Shown piece by piece: positions 46,613-54,533 of a stretch of 64,000 bases of DNA. Position numbers and translations under genes: made by a program. Source of the stretch: Terriglobia bacterium (lineage in GTDB: Bacteria > Acidobacteriota > Terriglobia > Bryobacterales > Bryobacteraceae); the NCBI GenBank assembly GCA_021325235.1, contig JAJPHN010000051.1, forward strand, positions 1-64,000. Direction: 5' to 3'. Under the pieces are notes generated by a model. The model did no database searches, was not told the DNA's origin, and saw nothing but the letters and a program-made list of their open reading frames with translations. How positions within the stretch are numbered: the stretch's first letter is position 1; each line of letters starts with the position of its first letter.

Positions 46613-47776
46613 CTAATAACTTCTGACCTGCGCGACGTATCCGTCGTAATTTCGCTTTGTTTCGGCCAGCGAATCGCCTCCAAATTTTTCGAGGAATGCC
46701 GAGGCCAGGGTGATCGCTACCATGGCCTCTCCGATCACACCCGCGGCTGGTACCACGGCCACGTCGCTTCGTTCGTAAGCGGCAAGGGCTGGTTCGCGAG
46801 TGGGCAGATCGACCGATTCGAGCGGGCGCCGCAAGGTTGAAATCGGTTTCAGAAACCCGCGCACAACGACATCCTGGCCGTTGGTAATGCCGCCTTCCAG
46901 ACCGCCGGCGCGATTCGAGCCTCGCTGAAATTCGCGCTCGCCTTTGTCGTAACGAATGGTGTCCTGCACTGCCGAGCCGTACGACATGGCGCCCTCTTCG
47001 GCGAACCCGATCTCGACGCCCTTCACCGCCTGAATCGAGACAATCGCCTGCGCCAGCCGTCCATCGAGCCGCGTATCCCACGCAATATGCGAGCCGAGAC
47101 CGGGGGGAAGACCGTGCGCGACGACTTCGAAAATTCCGCCAATCGTATCGCCCGTGCGATAGGCGTGATCGACGGCTTCTTTCATGCGCTGCTCTGTGTC
47201 GTGATCTACACAGCCCAGCAGAACCGCATCGCGCTCGCCGAGCGCCGCAATTTCGCTCCAGGCTGCCGCGCGCTCGAGCCGCACCGGACCCACGCCAATG
47301 ACATGGCTCAACACTTCGATGCCGAACTGCCGCAGAAAAGATTTGGCAAGCGCTCCCACCGCCACGCGCGCCGTTGTTTCGCGAGCGCTCGCTCGTTCGA
47401 GGATGAAACGCGCATCTTCGAAGTTGTATTTCAAAACACCGGCCAGATCCGCATGTCCGGGGCGCGGCCGGTGGACCGGTTTCGATTGCTCCGGCTCGCC
47501 TTCAACCGGCAAAATGTTTTCCCAGTTCTTCCAGTCTTTGTTTTCGATCAGAATCGCAATTGGGGAGCCGATCGTTTTCGAATGGCGCACGCCCGAAACC
47601 AGCCGCGCGCGATCGGTCTCGATCTTCATCCGGCCGCCGCGGCCATAGCCCTGTTGCCGCCGCCAGAGCTGCCGGTTCACATAGTCGAGCGACACGGGCA
47701 CGCCCGCGGGAAGACCAGTCAATGTCGCGACGAGAAACTCTCCATGAGACTCTCCCGCCGTTTCAAAACGCAGCAT
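46613..47776 (-). CDS. aroC: Chorismate synthase
   Basis: Last step of the shikimate pathway, converting EPSP to chorismate with reduced FMN. 387 residues, beginning MLRFETAGESHGEF with the conserved GESHG motif and GRGGRMKIETD. The FMN/substrate region is RASARETTARVAVG. Length fits the family. It leads the aroC-def-fmt-argJ run with no gap to def. Confidence 0.96.
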   Translation of the reverse strand: MLRFETAGESHGEFLVATLTGLPAGVPVSLDYVNRQLWRRQQGYGRGGRMKIETDRARLVSGVRHSKTIGSPIAILIENKDWKNWENILPVEGEPEQSKPVHRPRPGHADLAGVLKYNFEDARFILERASARETTARVAVGALAKSFLRQFGIEVLSHVIGVGPVRLERAAAWSEIAALGERDAVLLGCVDHDTEQRMKEAVDHAYRTGDTIGGIFEVVAHGLPPGLGSHIAWDTRLDGRLAQAIVSIQAVKGVEIGFAEEGAMSYGSAVQDTIRYDKGEREFQRGSNRAGGLEGGITNGQDVVVRGFLKPISTLRRPLESVDLPTREPALAAYERSDVAVVPAAGVIGEAMVAITLASAFLEKFGGDSLAETKRNYDGYVAQVRSY

Positions 47777-47953
47777 GGGAAGACTTTCATGGTAACGAAA
47801 GCCTCTAATCGGAATACGGCTTGCGGCGGGGATTCGCGGCGTTCTTCAGAAATACTCACTCGCGGCTGCGCAGCGAGGACCGCGATTTCTACTCCTATGC
47901 TTTCATCCAAATCGCGGCGGTACGTGCCATAATCCCGGGTAGGGCGGCTCGTT

Positions 47954-49399
47954 TTGAAGAATCCCGTTGAATTACTGGTAGAGACGGCCGCCCGGCGCCA
48001 TCTTTATCTCTCGGCGCTCGAACATTCCGCGCTCGCCCTCGGTGCGGTTCTCACCGGGGTCATTCTGCTGCTGCTGCTTGGAACACAGATTCTCAACTGG
48101 CCCTGGCTCGTGCTGCTCGCAGCGGCCGGCCTGACGCTGGCTTTCGTTCGTATACGGCGCGGCCTGCTAAGCGAATATCGCATTGCGCAGCTGGTGGATC
48201 ACAGGCTGCGGTCGCACGATGTTCTCTCGACTGCCTGGTTCCTTCTGCGCGAGAGACCGGCATTGCCGGATGCTTTCGCGCGATCCCAGATTCAGACGGC
48301 GGAGCGGCTTGTCCCCGGCGTTGAACCGCGCTCGCTTTTCCCACTCGTCTGGCGGCGCTCGTGGACGTTCGTGTGTGCGCTGGCGGCGGTGGCCTTCGGC
48401 CTTTTTGCGCTCCGCTATCTGGTCACGCAGAGTCTCGATTTTCGTGCTTCGCTTTTGCCTGTGCCGGCCTTTTCGCCCGTGGTTGCGCTCGAGCGGCTCG
48501 AAAGGCTGCTCGCGCCGCATCACACTGGCACCCCCGACGCGGACCAGCTTGCGAAGTTGAACCTGCCCGAAACGGGCCTGCCGCGCGACCATGAATCGCC
48601 CTCGCACCAGAGCGGCAAATCGGTTGCTTCGCAGCAGCCGGGCCAGAGAGCGGGCGATAAACAAAGCGCTGCTTCGGGCCGGGCCGATTCCAAAGGCGAT
48701 GCCCGGGCACGTAACGGCGATGCTCCTTCGCCTTCCTCGCAATCGCGCGACAAGAACGGATCGGCAGAGCAGACGAATCGGTCGTCCGATGGAAATAAAT
48801 CGTCGCCCTCGAGCCTCTCCGATCGCATGCGCGATGCGCTCTCCGGACTGATGGAGAAGATGCGCTCGCAATCGAACAACAGCGGCAATCGCGAGCAGGG
48901 CGGACAGCAAGCCTCGAATCAGAACAACGGCGGCGATACCCGCAATCCGCAGGCGGCCGAGAACGGGCAGACTTCGCAGACGAACAGCCAGGGGGCGAAT
49001 CGCGAGCAGAACGCACAAGCGGCCGGGCAGCCGCAGGCGATGGAAAAAGCCGCGCCCCAGAGCGCGAGCGCGGCCCAGGGCGGGAGCAAGAAGGGTTCGG
49101 ACTCGCAATCGGGCATTGGCCGGCAGGATGGCGAGAAGACTCTGCGCGAAGCCGAGCAGCTGCGGGCCATGGGGAAGCTCGACGAGATCATCGGCAAGCG
49201 TTCGGCTGCGCTTACCGGCGATATGAAGCTCGAAACTCGCTCCTCGCAGCAGCAGCTGCAAACGCAGTATTCGGGGCGCATCGGGCATCATACCGATTCA
49301 GGCGGGCTGATCGAGCATGAGGATGTGCCGCTCGCGCTACAGAATTACGTTCGGACGTACATGGAACAGGTCCACAAACAAGCGAACGAACCGCGCTGA
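47954..49399 (+). CDS. Membrane protein with long Gln/Ser/Asn-rich region
   Basis: 481 residues from TTG 47954. Two close transmembrane helices (LGAVLTGVILLLLLG and WLVLLAAAGLTLAF) and a third near residue 140 (TFVCALAAVAFGLFAL) are followed by a low-complexity Ser/Gln/Asn/Gly segment (about 205-400), then a helical tail (KTLREAEQLRAMGKLDEII). The family resembles DUF4175-like proteins found beside MoxR/von Willebrand genes, though no such neighbours are here. A weak promoter element CATAAT lies at 47928-47933. Confidence 0.65.
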   Translation: MKNPVELLVETAARRHLYLSALEHSALALGAVLTGVILLLLLGTQILNWPWLVLLAAAGLTLAFVRIRRGLLSEYRIAQLVDHRLRSHDVLSTAWFLLRERPALPDAFARSQIQTAERLVPGVEPRSLFPLVWRRSWTFVCALAAVAFGLFALRYLVTQSLDFRASLLPVPAFSPVVALERLERLLAPHHTGTPDADQLAKLNLPETGLPRDHESPSHQSGKSVASQQPGQRAGDKQSAASGRADSKGDARARNGDAPSPSSQSRDKNGSAEQTNRSSDGNKSSPSSLSDRMRDALSGLMEKMRSQSNNSGNREQGGQQASNQNNGGDTRNPQAAENGQTSQTNSQGANREQNAQAAGQPQAMEKAAPQSASAAQGGSKKGSDSQSGIGRQDGEKTLREAEQLRAMGKLDEIIGKRSAALTGDMKLETRSSQQQLQTQYSGRIGHHTDSGGLIEHEDVPLALQNYVRTYMEQVHKQANEPR

Positions 49400-49421
49400 A
49401 ATAGAATTGTTTACACGCGCT

Positions 49422-49670
49422 ATGGACGAGCAGCTTGTCGGCACCCTCCGGCACGAGAACTACACGGCCGAGATCTTCAGTATCAGCCTTCCGGGAGAAT
49501 TCAGAGTTGTCTATCGCGACCCGCAGGGGCAGGCGATCGAGGAGGCGATGCTCACGGGCATCAGCAGCTACAAGCAGCGCGAAGCCGAGATTCATCGGCG
49601 GCTGGAGAAACTCGCGCATGGCGCCGCGCCTTCGGAAACAACGGATCGCGGCGATTCTGGCGAGTATTAG
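49422..49670 (+). CDS. Small hypothetical protein
   Basis: 82 residues from ATG 49422 (MDEQLVGTLRHENYTAEIFS); an upstream frame would overlap the preceding gene and lacks similarity in composition. Strand-rich (FRVVYRDPQGQAIEEAML) with a helical tail. No hydrophobic segment. It starts 22 bases after the membrane-protein stop and its TAG is shared with the convergent gene through a TTAG. No family recognised. Confidence 0.6.
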   Translation: MDEQLVGTLRHENYTAEIFSISLPGEFRVVYRDPQGQAIEEAMLTGISSYKQREAEIHRRLEKLAHGAAPSETTDRGDSGEY

Positions 49671-50152
49671 CGGTCGGCGATAGCCACTCGTTTCAGTTCC
49701 GCCGCAAAGCGCATGGCGTCTTCGGCCAGCACGCGCTCGAGAATCTTGAACCGGTAGCGCCGGGTGAACAAGTCGACAGTTCCAAAGCCGTCCCAATGGA
49801 TGCGCGGCCGGACATCGTCGACCTCGTCCAGTCTTACCGTTCGCTCCCGAGTCCACCACTTCGTTTGCCAGCCCCAACGTACAACGCCGGCTTCAACGCG
49901 CACGAATTGTTCTCCGGTCTGCTCTTCGATCGCGCTTCGCACGAAGAGGAACAGCAGCAAACTCAAGAAACAGGCGAGCAGGATCAGAACAGCGACATTT
50001 CCAGGCGAATGCATATTGAGCAGAATCGAGCCGAAGAAGCCGCAAGAGATGGCAATCATCGACAACGCAATAGGAATCGCGCCCAGTGTGCTGCCGGTGT
50101 ATCGAGGATGCCGCACACGAATGGACAAGTCTGTGTTCTGCCGTTCGAGCAC
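49667..50152 (-). CDS. Small membrane protein of the VgrG island (third PH-like copy)
   Basis: 161 residues. Two transmembrane helices (LGAIPIALSMIAISCGFFGSI and VLILLACFLSLLLFLFV) precede a soluble part of strands (RVEAGVVRWGWQTKWW, ERTVRLDEVDDVRPRI) and a C-terminal helix (LAEDAMRFAAELKRVA). That layout, two helices then a pleckstrin-homology-like core, is the same as the 149- and 176-residue proteins in this run. It lies 89 bases after the 149-residue gene and may be its co-transcribed third copy. Confidence 0.6.
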   Translation of the reverse strand: MLERQNTDLSIRVRHPRYTGSTLGAIPIALSMIAISCGFFGSILLNMHSPGNVAVLILLACFLSLLLFLFVRSAIEEQTGEQFVRVEAGVVRWGWQTKWWTRERTVRLDEVDDVRPRIHWDGFGTVDLFTRRYRFKILERVLAEDAMRFAAELKRVAIADR

Positions 50153-50241
50153 TCCGCGATGCCAGCGTTTGGCCTGACGAAAGATACCCTACTCCATTCT
50201 TTCCACTTGCATAGCTCTTAGTGAAACCGCTGGTCGCGGAA

Positions 50242-50691
50242 TCAGTCGCGTCCGAGAAAGTGGTTGATTTCCTGTACAGCCCGCTCTTTTCCGCCCGCTT
50301 GATTCAGTTCCGATAATAGGCGGACCGATCCGTCTTCGAACTCGAGCTGGATCTGGCTGGTGGTCGATCCGGTGCGCAGCGATGCGCGCTTGAGCGACGA
50401 AAGCTCGTAACGCTCGGTAGTCCAGTGAAACAGGAAATAGTTTCGCAAAACCGCCGTGTTGAAGGTCTTGTCGAGTGTCAATTCGGCGCCTGAGGGCAGA
50501 AGAGCGAAGGCGAGCACTCCGAAGATCGAGATCGTGATCAACTTCCCTTTGGGCAGGGGCTTCCGCCTCGCCAGCACGGCGACGGGCCAGATGGTTGCTG
50601 CTCCGAGTACTAGCAGCAGCAGAATATTGATCGGACAGACAACTACGATCCGGTTCGATGATGCTAGCGAGTGAATGCTGAAACCAAGCAT
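50242..50691 (-). CDS. Small membrane protein of the VgrG island (paralog B)
   Basis: 149 residues with two transmembrane helices (PINILLLLVLGAATIWPVAVL, LITISIFGVLAFALLP). The core reads LDKTFNTAVLRNYFLFHWTT, then YELSSLKRASLRTGSTTSQIQ, ending VQEINHFLGRD. The C-terminal halves match the 176-residue protein at 53218: LDRSSNSAVVQ...RLDNIERAVLEY...VNAINSFLGAK. So this is a diverged duplicate. Function unknown; membrane location and duplication within a spike-protein operon allow an immunity role, an inference. Confidence 0.6.
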   Translation of the reverse strand: MLGFSIHSLASSNRIVVVCPINILLLLVLGAATIWPVAVLARRKPLPKGKLITISIFGVLAFALLPSGAELTLDKTFNTAVLRNYFLFHWTTERYELSSLKRASLRTGSTTSQIQLEFEDGSVRLLSELNQAGGKERAVQEINHFLGRD

Positions 50692-50757
50692 GTTCTCCTT
50701 GCAACGCTACCGCGAGCACAATGCCGGCCTTGTATCGCTGCTGATGGGCCTGTGCAA

Positions 50758-51054
50758 TCAGCGCGATGCTCGTTCCCGCGCCAATCGCGCCTGCTGCTCG
50801 ATACCGGCGCGGAAACGGCGCCTGATCTCCGGACCCAGCGACTGAAGCGGCGCATTATCGGCGAAAGTCGACAGATGATGGTCAACCGCTCTTTCGGCAA
50901 AGGCAATCGCGGCTTCCACGCTGATCGGGTCGCCGGGCTCCATGGTGCAGGACATCAGATCGCCGTTTACTCGCGCGATCACTTCCTCGAAATCTTCTTT
51001 GAGTTGCGCGGCTTCTTCCCCGCTTGCTACAGAAACATGAATATCGTCAGACAT
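50758..51054 (-). CDS. Small helical protein of the VgrG island
   Basis: 98 residues from ATG 51054 (MSDDIHVSVASGEEAAQLKE), overlapping the end of the previous gene by 8 bases. It is charged and helical (EDFEEVIARVNGDL, EAAIAFAERAVDHHL, RRRFRAGIEQQARLARE) without a hydrophobic segment. An upstream extension of the frame is unlikely because it runs through the neighbouring gene. The size and acidity would suit an adaptor or chaperone, which is a guess. Confidence 0.55.
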   Translation of the reverse strand: MSDDIHVSVASGEEAAQLKEDFEEVIARVNGDLMSCTMEPGDPISVEAAIAFAERAVDHHLSTFADNAPLQSLGPEIRRRFRAGIEQQARLARERASR

Positions 51055-51853
51055 TATGACCATCCAGATCAGCGGAATGCTGCAGGGCCCACGAAGAATT
51101 CCCGCTCCCGCTTGCAACCGGATGCAGACCCGCCGCTCGCAAAACCGGGTCGAGGTCGTTGCGCGAAAGCAGCACCACCTCCTGCGTATCGAAACATTCA
51201 CGCAAATAGAGCTCGCCATTACCGAGCCACTGGCTAATCGCTTCGCCCGCACCGGCTATGGTTTGTGACGTCAGCAGTGGCAGATAAAACGGGAACGTTT
51301 GGAAATGTCCGGGCGACATCATCGGCCGGAACGCCTCACGGCTGTGGTGGCAGAACGAAGCGGAACCCTGCGCAAGCTGTGCGTCATTCTCGGCAGCGAA
51401 GTACAGCAGCGTAGCGACACCACCCCCGGCCAGCAGCCGGTACGCAGACATGGTCTGAGGATGCGCCGATACCCGGATGGCGGAGCGATCGTGAATTTTC
51501 GGAGGCGTGCCGTAGTCCACGTCCATCAGATCGGAAAGCAGCAGCGGTCGCGGAGGGGGCCCGGCCGGATCGAAGCAAAATCCCATCTCGGGCGACCAGG
51601 CGCGCGCATGGGTGCTGTACAGCTTCGCCTGCCCCCCGTGATGCAGCGGCTGCGTATCGATCCAGAGCGTCGGTCGCAGCGACAACTGCGCGGCGATGGC
51701 ATGCGTCAGCGCATCGACCATTGAGAAAAGCTCCGCGCGTGCATCACTCGAAAGCGGAAAGGCGCCTGTTTCAAGCCGGTACGCGTACCAGCCCCCGCCG
51801 GCGGCGGCCGCTTCCAGCAGCAGCGACGGAGTCTTCGCGCCGGTCTTGCTCAT
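51047..51853 (-). CDS. VgrG-island protein, second of a tandem paralog pair
   Basis: 268 residues from ATG 51853, overlapping the upstream stop as ATGA; a longer start at 51868 is less likely. No signal peptide or known motif. It shares spaced features with the 307-residue neighbour: GWYAYRLETGAFPLSSD versus SLYWLPAGEFPLRSD, a later YSTHARAWSPEMGF versus FEYRPITGLL, and a common C-terminal layout around SPGHFQTFPFYLPLLTSQ. The copies have diverged strongly, as expected of old duplicates under changing selection. Function unknown. Confidence 0.6.
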   Translation of the reverse strand: MSKTGAKTPSLLLEAAAAGGGWYAYRLETGAFPLSSDARAELFSMVDALTHAIAAQLSLRPTLWIDTQPLHHGGQAKLYSTHARAWSPEMGFCFDPAGPPPRPLLLSDLMDVDYGTPPKIHDRSAIRVSAHPQTMSAYRLLAGGGVATLLYFAAENDAQLAQGSASFCHHSREAFRPMMSPGHFQTFPFYLPLLTSQTIAGAGEAISQWLGNGELYLRECFDTQEVVLLSRNDLDPVLRAAGLHPVASGSGNSSWALQHSADLDGHNV

Positions 51854-52773
51854 TGTGGATCCTGCCACCCTTCTTCGCGCATCGCATCCAGAATCGCGAT
51901 CAGCCGTTCGTCGAATTTGGGCTCTTTAAAGCAGAAGAGAACACCGCGATCGGCTTCGCTCTCGATCGCGTAGGCAGAGAAAATCTGAAGCCAGCGGCTG
52001 CGAATCTCGGGTGTGGCCTCGAAAAAGTGCGCGCTGCGAAGTTTCGGAAGAACAAAGATAGCGTGGCGCTTTGCGGGTCCATCGGTCAGATGCGCCGCGA
52101 AGAGCTCCCGGCTCGCTTTGAGGAATGGATGCTGAAGCCGGTTGCCTTTGCGCAGCAGCTCGTCAAAGTCGACGCCCTTCATCGCCGGATGCGTTTGGAT
52201 GACGCGCGGCACATCAAATTGCGGAATGGCTGCTTCCTGCCCCTCCTCGATCCAGATGAACAACATGCCTCCGAAGCCGAAGAAATCGTTGCGCTGCTCC
52301 TGCGGCTTCGATCCCGAAAACCAGGCGCAGTAATCGGGAACGAGATGATCAAGGTTCAGTGTGCCATCCGGGCCGTGACTTTCGGTGAGCTGCTTGACTT
52401 CGAGCGAGGTGGGCGGTTTCGGAAGCTGCTGCCCCGGCGCAAGCAGTAGCCCGGTTATCGGGCGATACTCGAACAGCGTATTGGTGAAACGCTCGTTCAG
52501 ATCGGTTCGCGTGTATTTCAACTGCAGGAATTGTTCCACCGCCAGCTTGTCCTTGCGCAGTTCCTTGTCGAGCCGCGTGAAGAACTCGAGCATCCAGCGG
52601 CGGTGATCGGAGCGTAGCGGAAATTCGCCGGCCGGTAACCAGTACAAAGAAACATCGTCGATTGCCCTGGCCCGAACAAATGGCCGCAGGTCGCGCGCGC
52701 TCTTTACCTCGGTAAGCCGCTGCCGCCGGTGCGGCGGACTGGCGATTACTCCTTCTGTCTTCGGATCAGCCAT
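51850..52773 (-). CDS. VgrG-island protein, first of a tandem paralog pair
   Basis: 307 residues from ATG 52773 (MADPKTEGV), one base after the previous stop. Soluble, with FPLRSDHRRWMLEFFTRLDKEL near residue 50 and a C-terminal RWLQIFSAYAIESEADRGV. It looks related to the 268-residue protein that follows but not to any family I know. An effector, adaptor or immunity protein of the neighbouring spike are all possible; nothing in the sequence decides. Confidence 0.6.
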   Translation of the reverse strand: MADPKTEGVIASPPHRRQRLTEVKSARDLRPFVRARAIDDVSLYWLPAGEFPLRSDHRRWMLEFFTRLDKELRKDKLAVEQFLQLKYTRTDLNERFTNTLFEYRPITGLLLAPGQQLPKPPTSLEVKQLTESHGPDGTLNLDHLVPDYCAWFSGSKPQEQRNDFFGFGGMLFIWIEEGQEAAIPQFDVPRVIQTHPAMKGVDFDELLRKGNRLQHPFLKASRELFAAHLTDGPAKRHAIFVLPKLRSAHFFEATPEIRSRWLQIFSAYAIESEADRGVLFCFKEPKFDERLIAILDAMREEGWQDPQ

Positions 52774-52774
52774 A

Positions 52775-53221
52775 TCAGCGCGAACAGGCCCCAAAGCGAA
52801 TCGTGGTGTTCAGCCTGGCGCCGTTCTTCCTGCAGATCAAAGTTTCCTTGCCTGGCTGCTTGGCGCTCGGAGCGGCAAAGTTGAACGTGTCGCATTGCGA
52901 TCTCTCGAAACGCACCGGACCGTCCGGCGGATACACGAACGCATAGGCACTTGTGCCTGCGGCATTGAGCTTCAGCGCCGGAGCGGAATCGCCCAGGCTA
53001 AAGCTAAACACGCCTGAATCGTCTAGCCGGCAGCGATTGACATGCTGATCCCAGTAGCTAGAATCATTGCGCTGATAATTGACTGCGCCGATCGCTTCGC
53101 CTGGCGCAAACGTTCGTTTGTCGGCGTTTTCGACCATGTTGCCGAGCCGGTCGACGTTGCAGGCCGCCGCCAAAGAGAAGAGCGCAACAGTGAAGACCGT
53201 GAACGCGTTGGGCCTGATCAA
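52775..53221 (-). CDS. Lipoprotein-like protein of the VgrG island
   Basis: 148 residues from TTG 53221, sharing TTGA with the previous stop. A signal-peptide-like segment (FTVFTVALFSLAAAC) ends in Cys, reading like a weak lipobox (Ala-Ala-Ala-Cys). Several more Cys occur later (NRCRLDD, RSQCDTF, ETLICRK, GACSR), suggesting disulfides outside the cytoplasm. Family unknown; it lies in the middle of the coupled run. Confidence 0.55.
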   Translation of the reverse strand: MIRPNAFTVFTVALFSLAAACNVDRLGNMVENADKRTFAPGEAIGAVNYQRNDSSYWDQHVNRCRLDDSGVFSFSLGDSAPALKLNAAGTSAYAFVYPPDGPVRFERSQCDTFNFAAPSAKQPGKETLICRKNGARLNTTIRFGACSR

Positions 53222-53748
53222 TGCGTTTCCTTGGCTCCCAGGAAAGAATTGATGGCATTTACGGCTTCCTGTTGTCCGGGCCTTCCGCTCCAGAGGGGAT
53301 ACGCAAGATCACTACCGTGGTTAGCGATTAAGCGAATGCGACGGGCGTTTGGCTTGTATTCGAGAACAGCTCGCTCGATATTGTCGAGTCTCGTGCTTTG
53401 CGTTTGCGCGGGCAAAAAGAACGTCATCCGCGCCTGCACGACGGCGCTGTTGCTGGAGCGATCGAGCACAATCGAGCCGCTGCTGTAGGAGACAGCCCAG
53501 AAAAGCAGCAAGCAGGCGAGCATACCGCCAATTCCAATCAGCCAGAATCGCTGCATGGCGGCGGACACCTCTGCTGGAGTTTTGGAAAGAGAGAAAACTC
53601 GCCGTGCCGACCGGCTGGCCGGGTAACCGATCGCTAGTCCGAAAAGAACCAAAATAATCACGAGCCAGGGGGAAACCAGCGATGTGCCCGGCGCGGCGAT
53701 CACGAGCCGGTCCGGAGCCGGATGAGCGATCCGAAATTCGGCGGCCAT
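53218..53748 (-). CDS. Small membrane protein of the VgrG island (paralog A)
   Basis: 176 residues. Two transmembrane helices (LVSPWLVIILVLFGLAIG and FWLIGIGGMLACLLLFWAV) are followed by strands SSGSIVLDRSSNSAVVQ, RLDNIERAVLEYKPNAR and a closing helix AVNAINSFLGAK. The last part resembles the 149-residue protein at 50242, so the island has a duplicated gene. A pleckstrin-like core is a guess from the strand pattern. Confidence 0.6.
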   Translation of the reverse strand: MAAEFRIAHPAPDRLVIAAPGTSLVSPWLVIILVLFGLAIGYPASRSARRVFSLSKTPAEVSAAMQRFWLIGIGGMLACLLLFWAVSYSSGSIVLDRSSNSAVVQARMTFFLPAQTQSTRLDNIERAVLEYKPNARRIRLIANHGSDLAYPLWSGRPGQQEAVNAINSFLGAKETH

Positions 53749-53751
53749 CTC

Positions 53752-54495
53752 TCAAGCCCAGGGACTGTCGATGTGAACCGCGATGCAGATGCCGACTCGA
53801 ACCGGCATGATGATCGTACGAGCGGCGCCAATCTGTGCGTTCAGGGCGGCGATGTCGTTGTGCACGCCTTTCATCTCCTCTTCGGCCGCCTTTTCCTTTA
53901 CATCGAGCGCGACTGCTTCATTCGCAAAGCCGCCGGCACCCACCTGCGCGCCCCACGCTTCCGCACCTGCGCCCCAGGCTTCGGCTTTGGCGACTGTGGC
54001 ATCGAGCACTATACCTTTTGCTTCGATGCTCGAAGCCTTGACCGCGAAATCGATGTTCTTGTATTCGCCTTCGACATTAAGGATGTCGAAGGTGTGAGTG
54101 GGGTTGATCTGGTGGTCCTGCTCGTGATGCAGATCGGTGTGCTCGCCGATGTACTCGAAGCGGCTGCCGGAGTGATAGTATTCCTTCACTTCGCCGATGC
54201 GATTGTCAGTCGTCTCGCCGTTTACTTTGAAGTCGAGATTGTCCTCAATCGTCCATTGCTGGTTCTGCAGGATGTGCGTCTTCAGATCGTTCTTGATGTT
54301 CTCCGTCTGATTACCCTGAATTTCCTGCCAGCGGTCGCCATGTATCAGCTTGCTATCCACTCCGTTGGTACCGCTGACGGCTGTCACCGAAGTCATCGCG
54401 CCGAGATTCAAGGCGCCGAGCTTCGGAGTAGCGCTGTCCCGCGAGATGCCGTTCGAAGCAGTTGGCGTATGAACATTGCCCTGGAAAACGCTCAT
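53752..54495 (-). CDS. VgrG-adjacent protein with beta-helix-like segment
   Basis: 247 residues. After a low-complexity start (MSVFQGNVHTPTASNG), residues about 50-100 read HGDRWQEIQGNQTENIKN, DLKTHILQNQQWTIEDNLD and FKVNGETTDNRIGEVKEY, a run of short alternating polar strands like the octad repeats of gp5/VgrG needle domains. The C-terminus is Ala/Gly/Glu-rich and ends with a hydrophobic stretch (RTIIMPVRVGICIAVHI). It begins 38 bases after vgrG ends, so it is probably made with the spike and could extend it or load onto it; this is an inference. Confidence 0.55.
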   Translation of the reverse strand: MSVFQGNVHTPTASNGISRDSATPKLGALNLGAMTSVTAVSGTNGVDSKLIHGDRWQEIQGNQTENIKNDLKTHILQNQQWTIEDNLDFKVNGETTDNRIGEVKEYYHSGSRFEYIGEHTDLHHEQDHQINPTHTFDILNVEGEYKNIDFAVKASSIEAKGIVLDATVAKAEAWGAGAEAWGAQVGAGGFANEAVALDVKEKAAEEEMKGVHNDIAALNAQIGAARTIIMPVRVGICIAVHIDSPWA

Positions 54496-54533
54496 GATTT
54501 ATAACTCTCTTTCAGCAGCGAAAGCAAATATAA

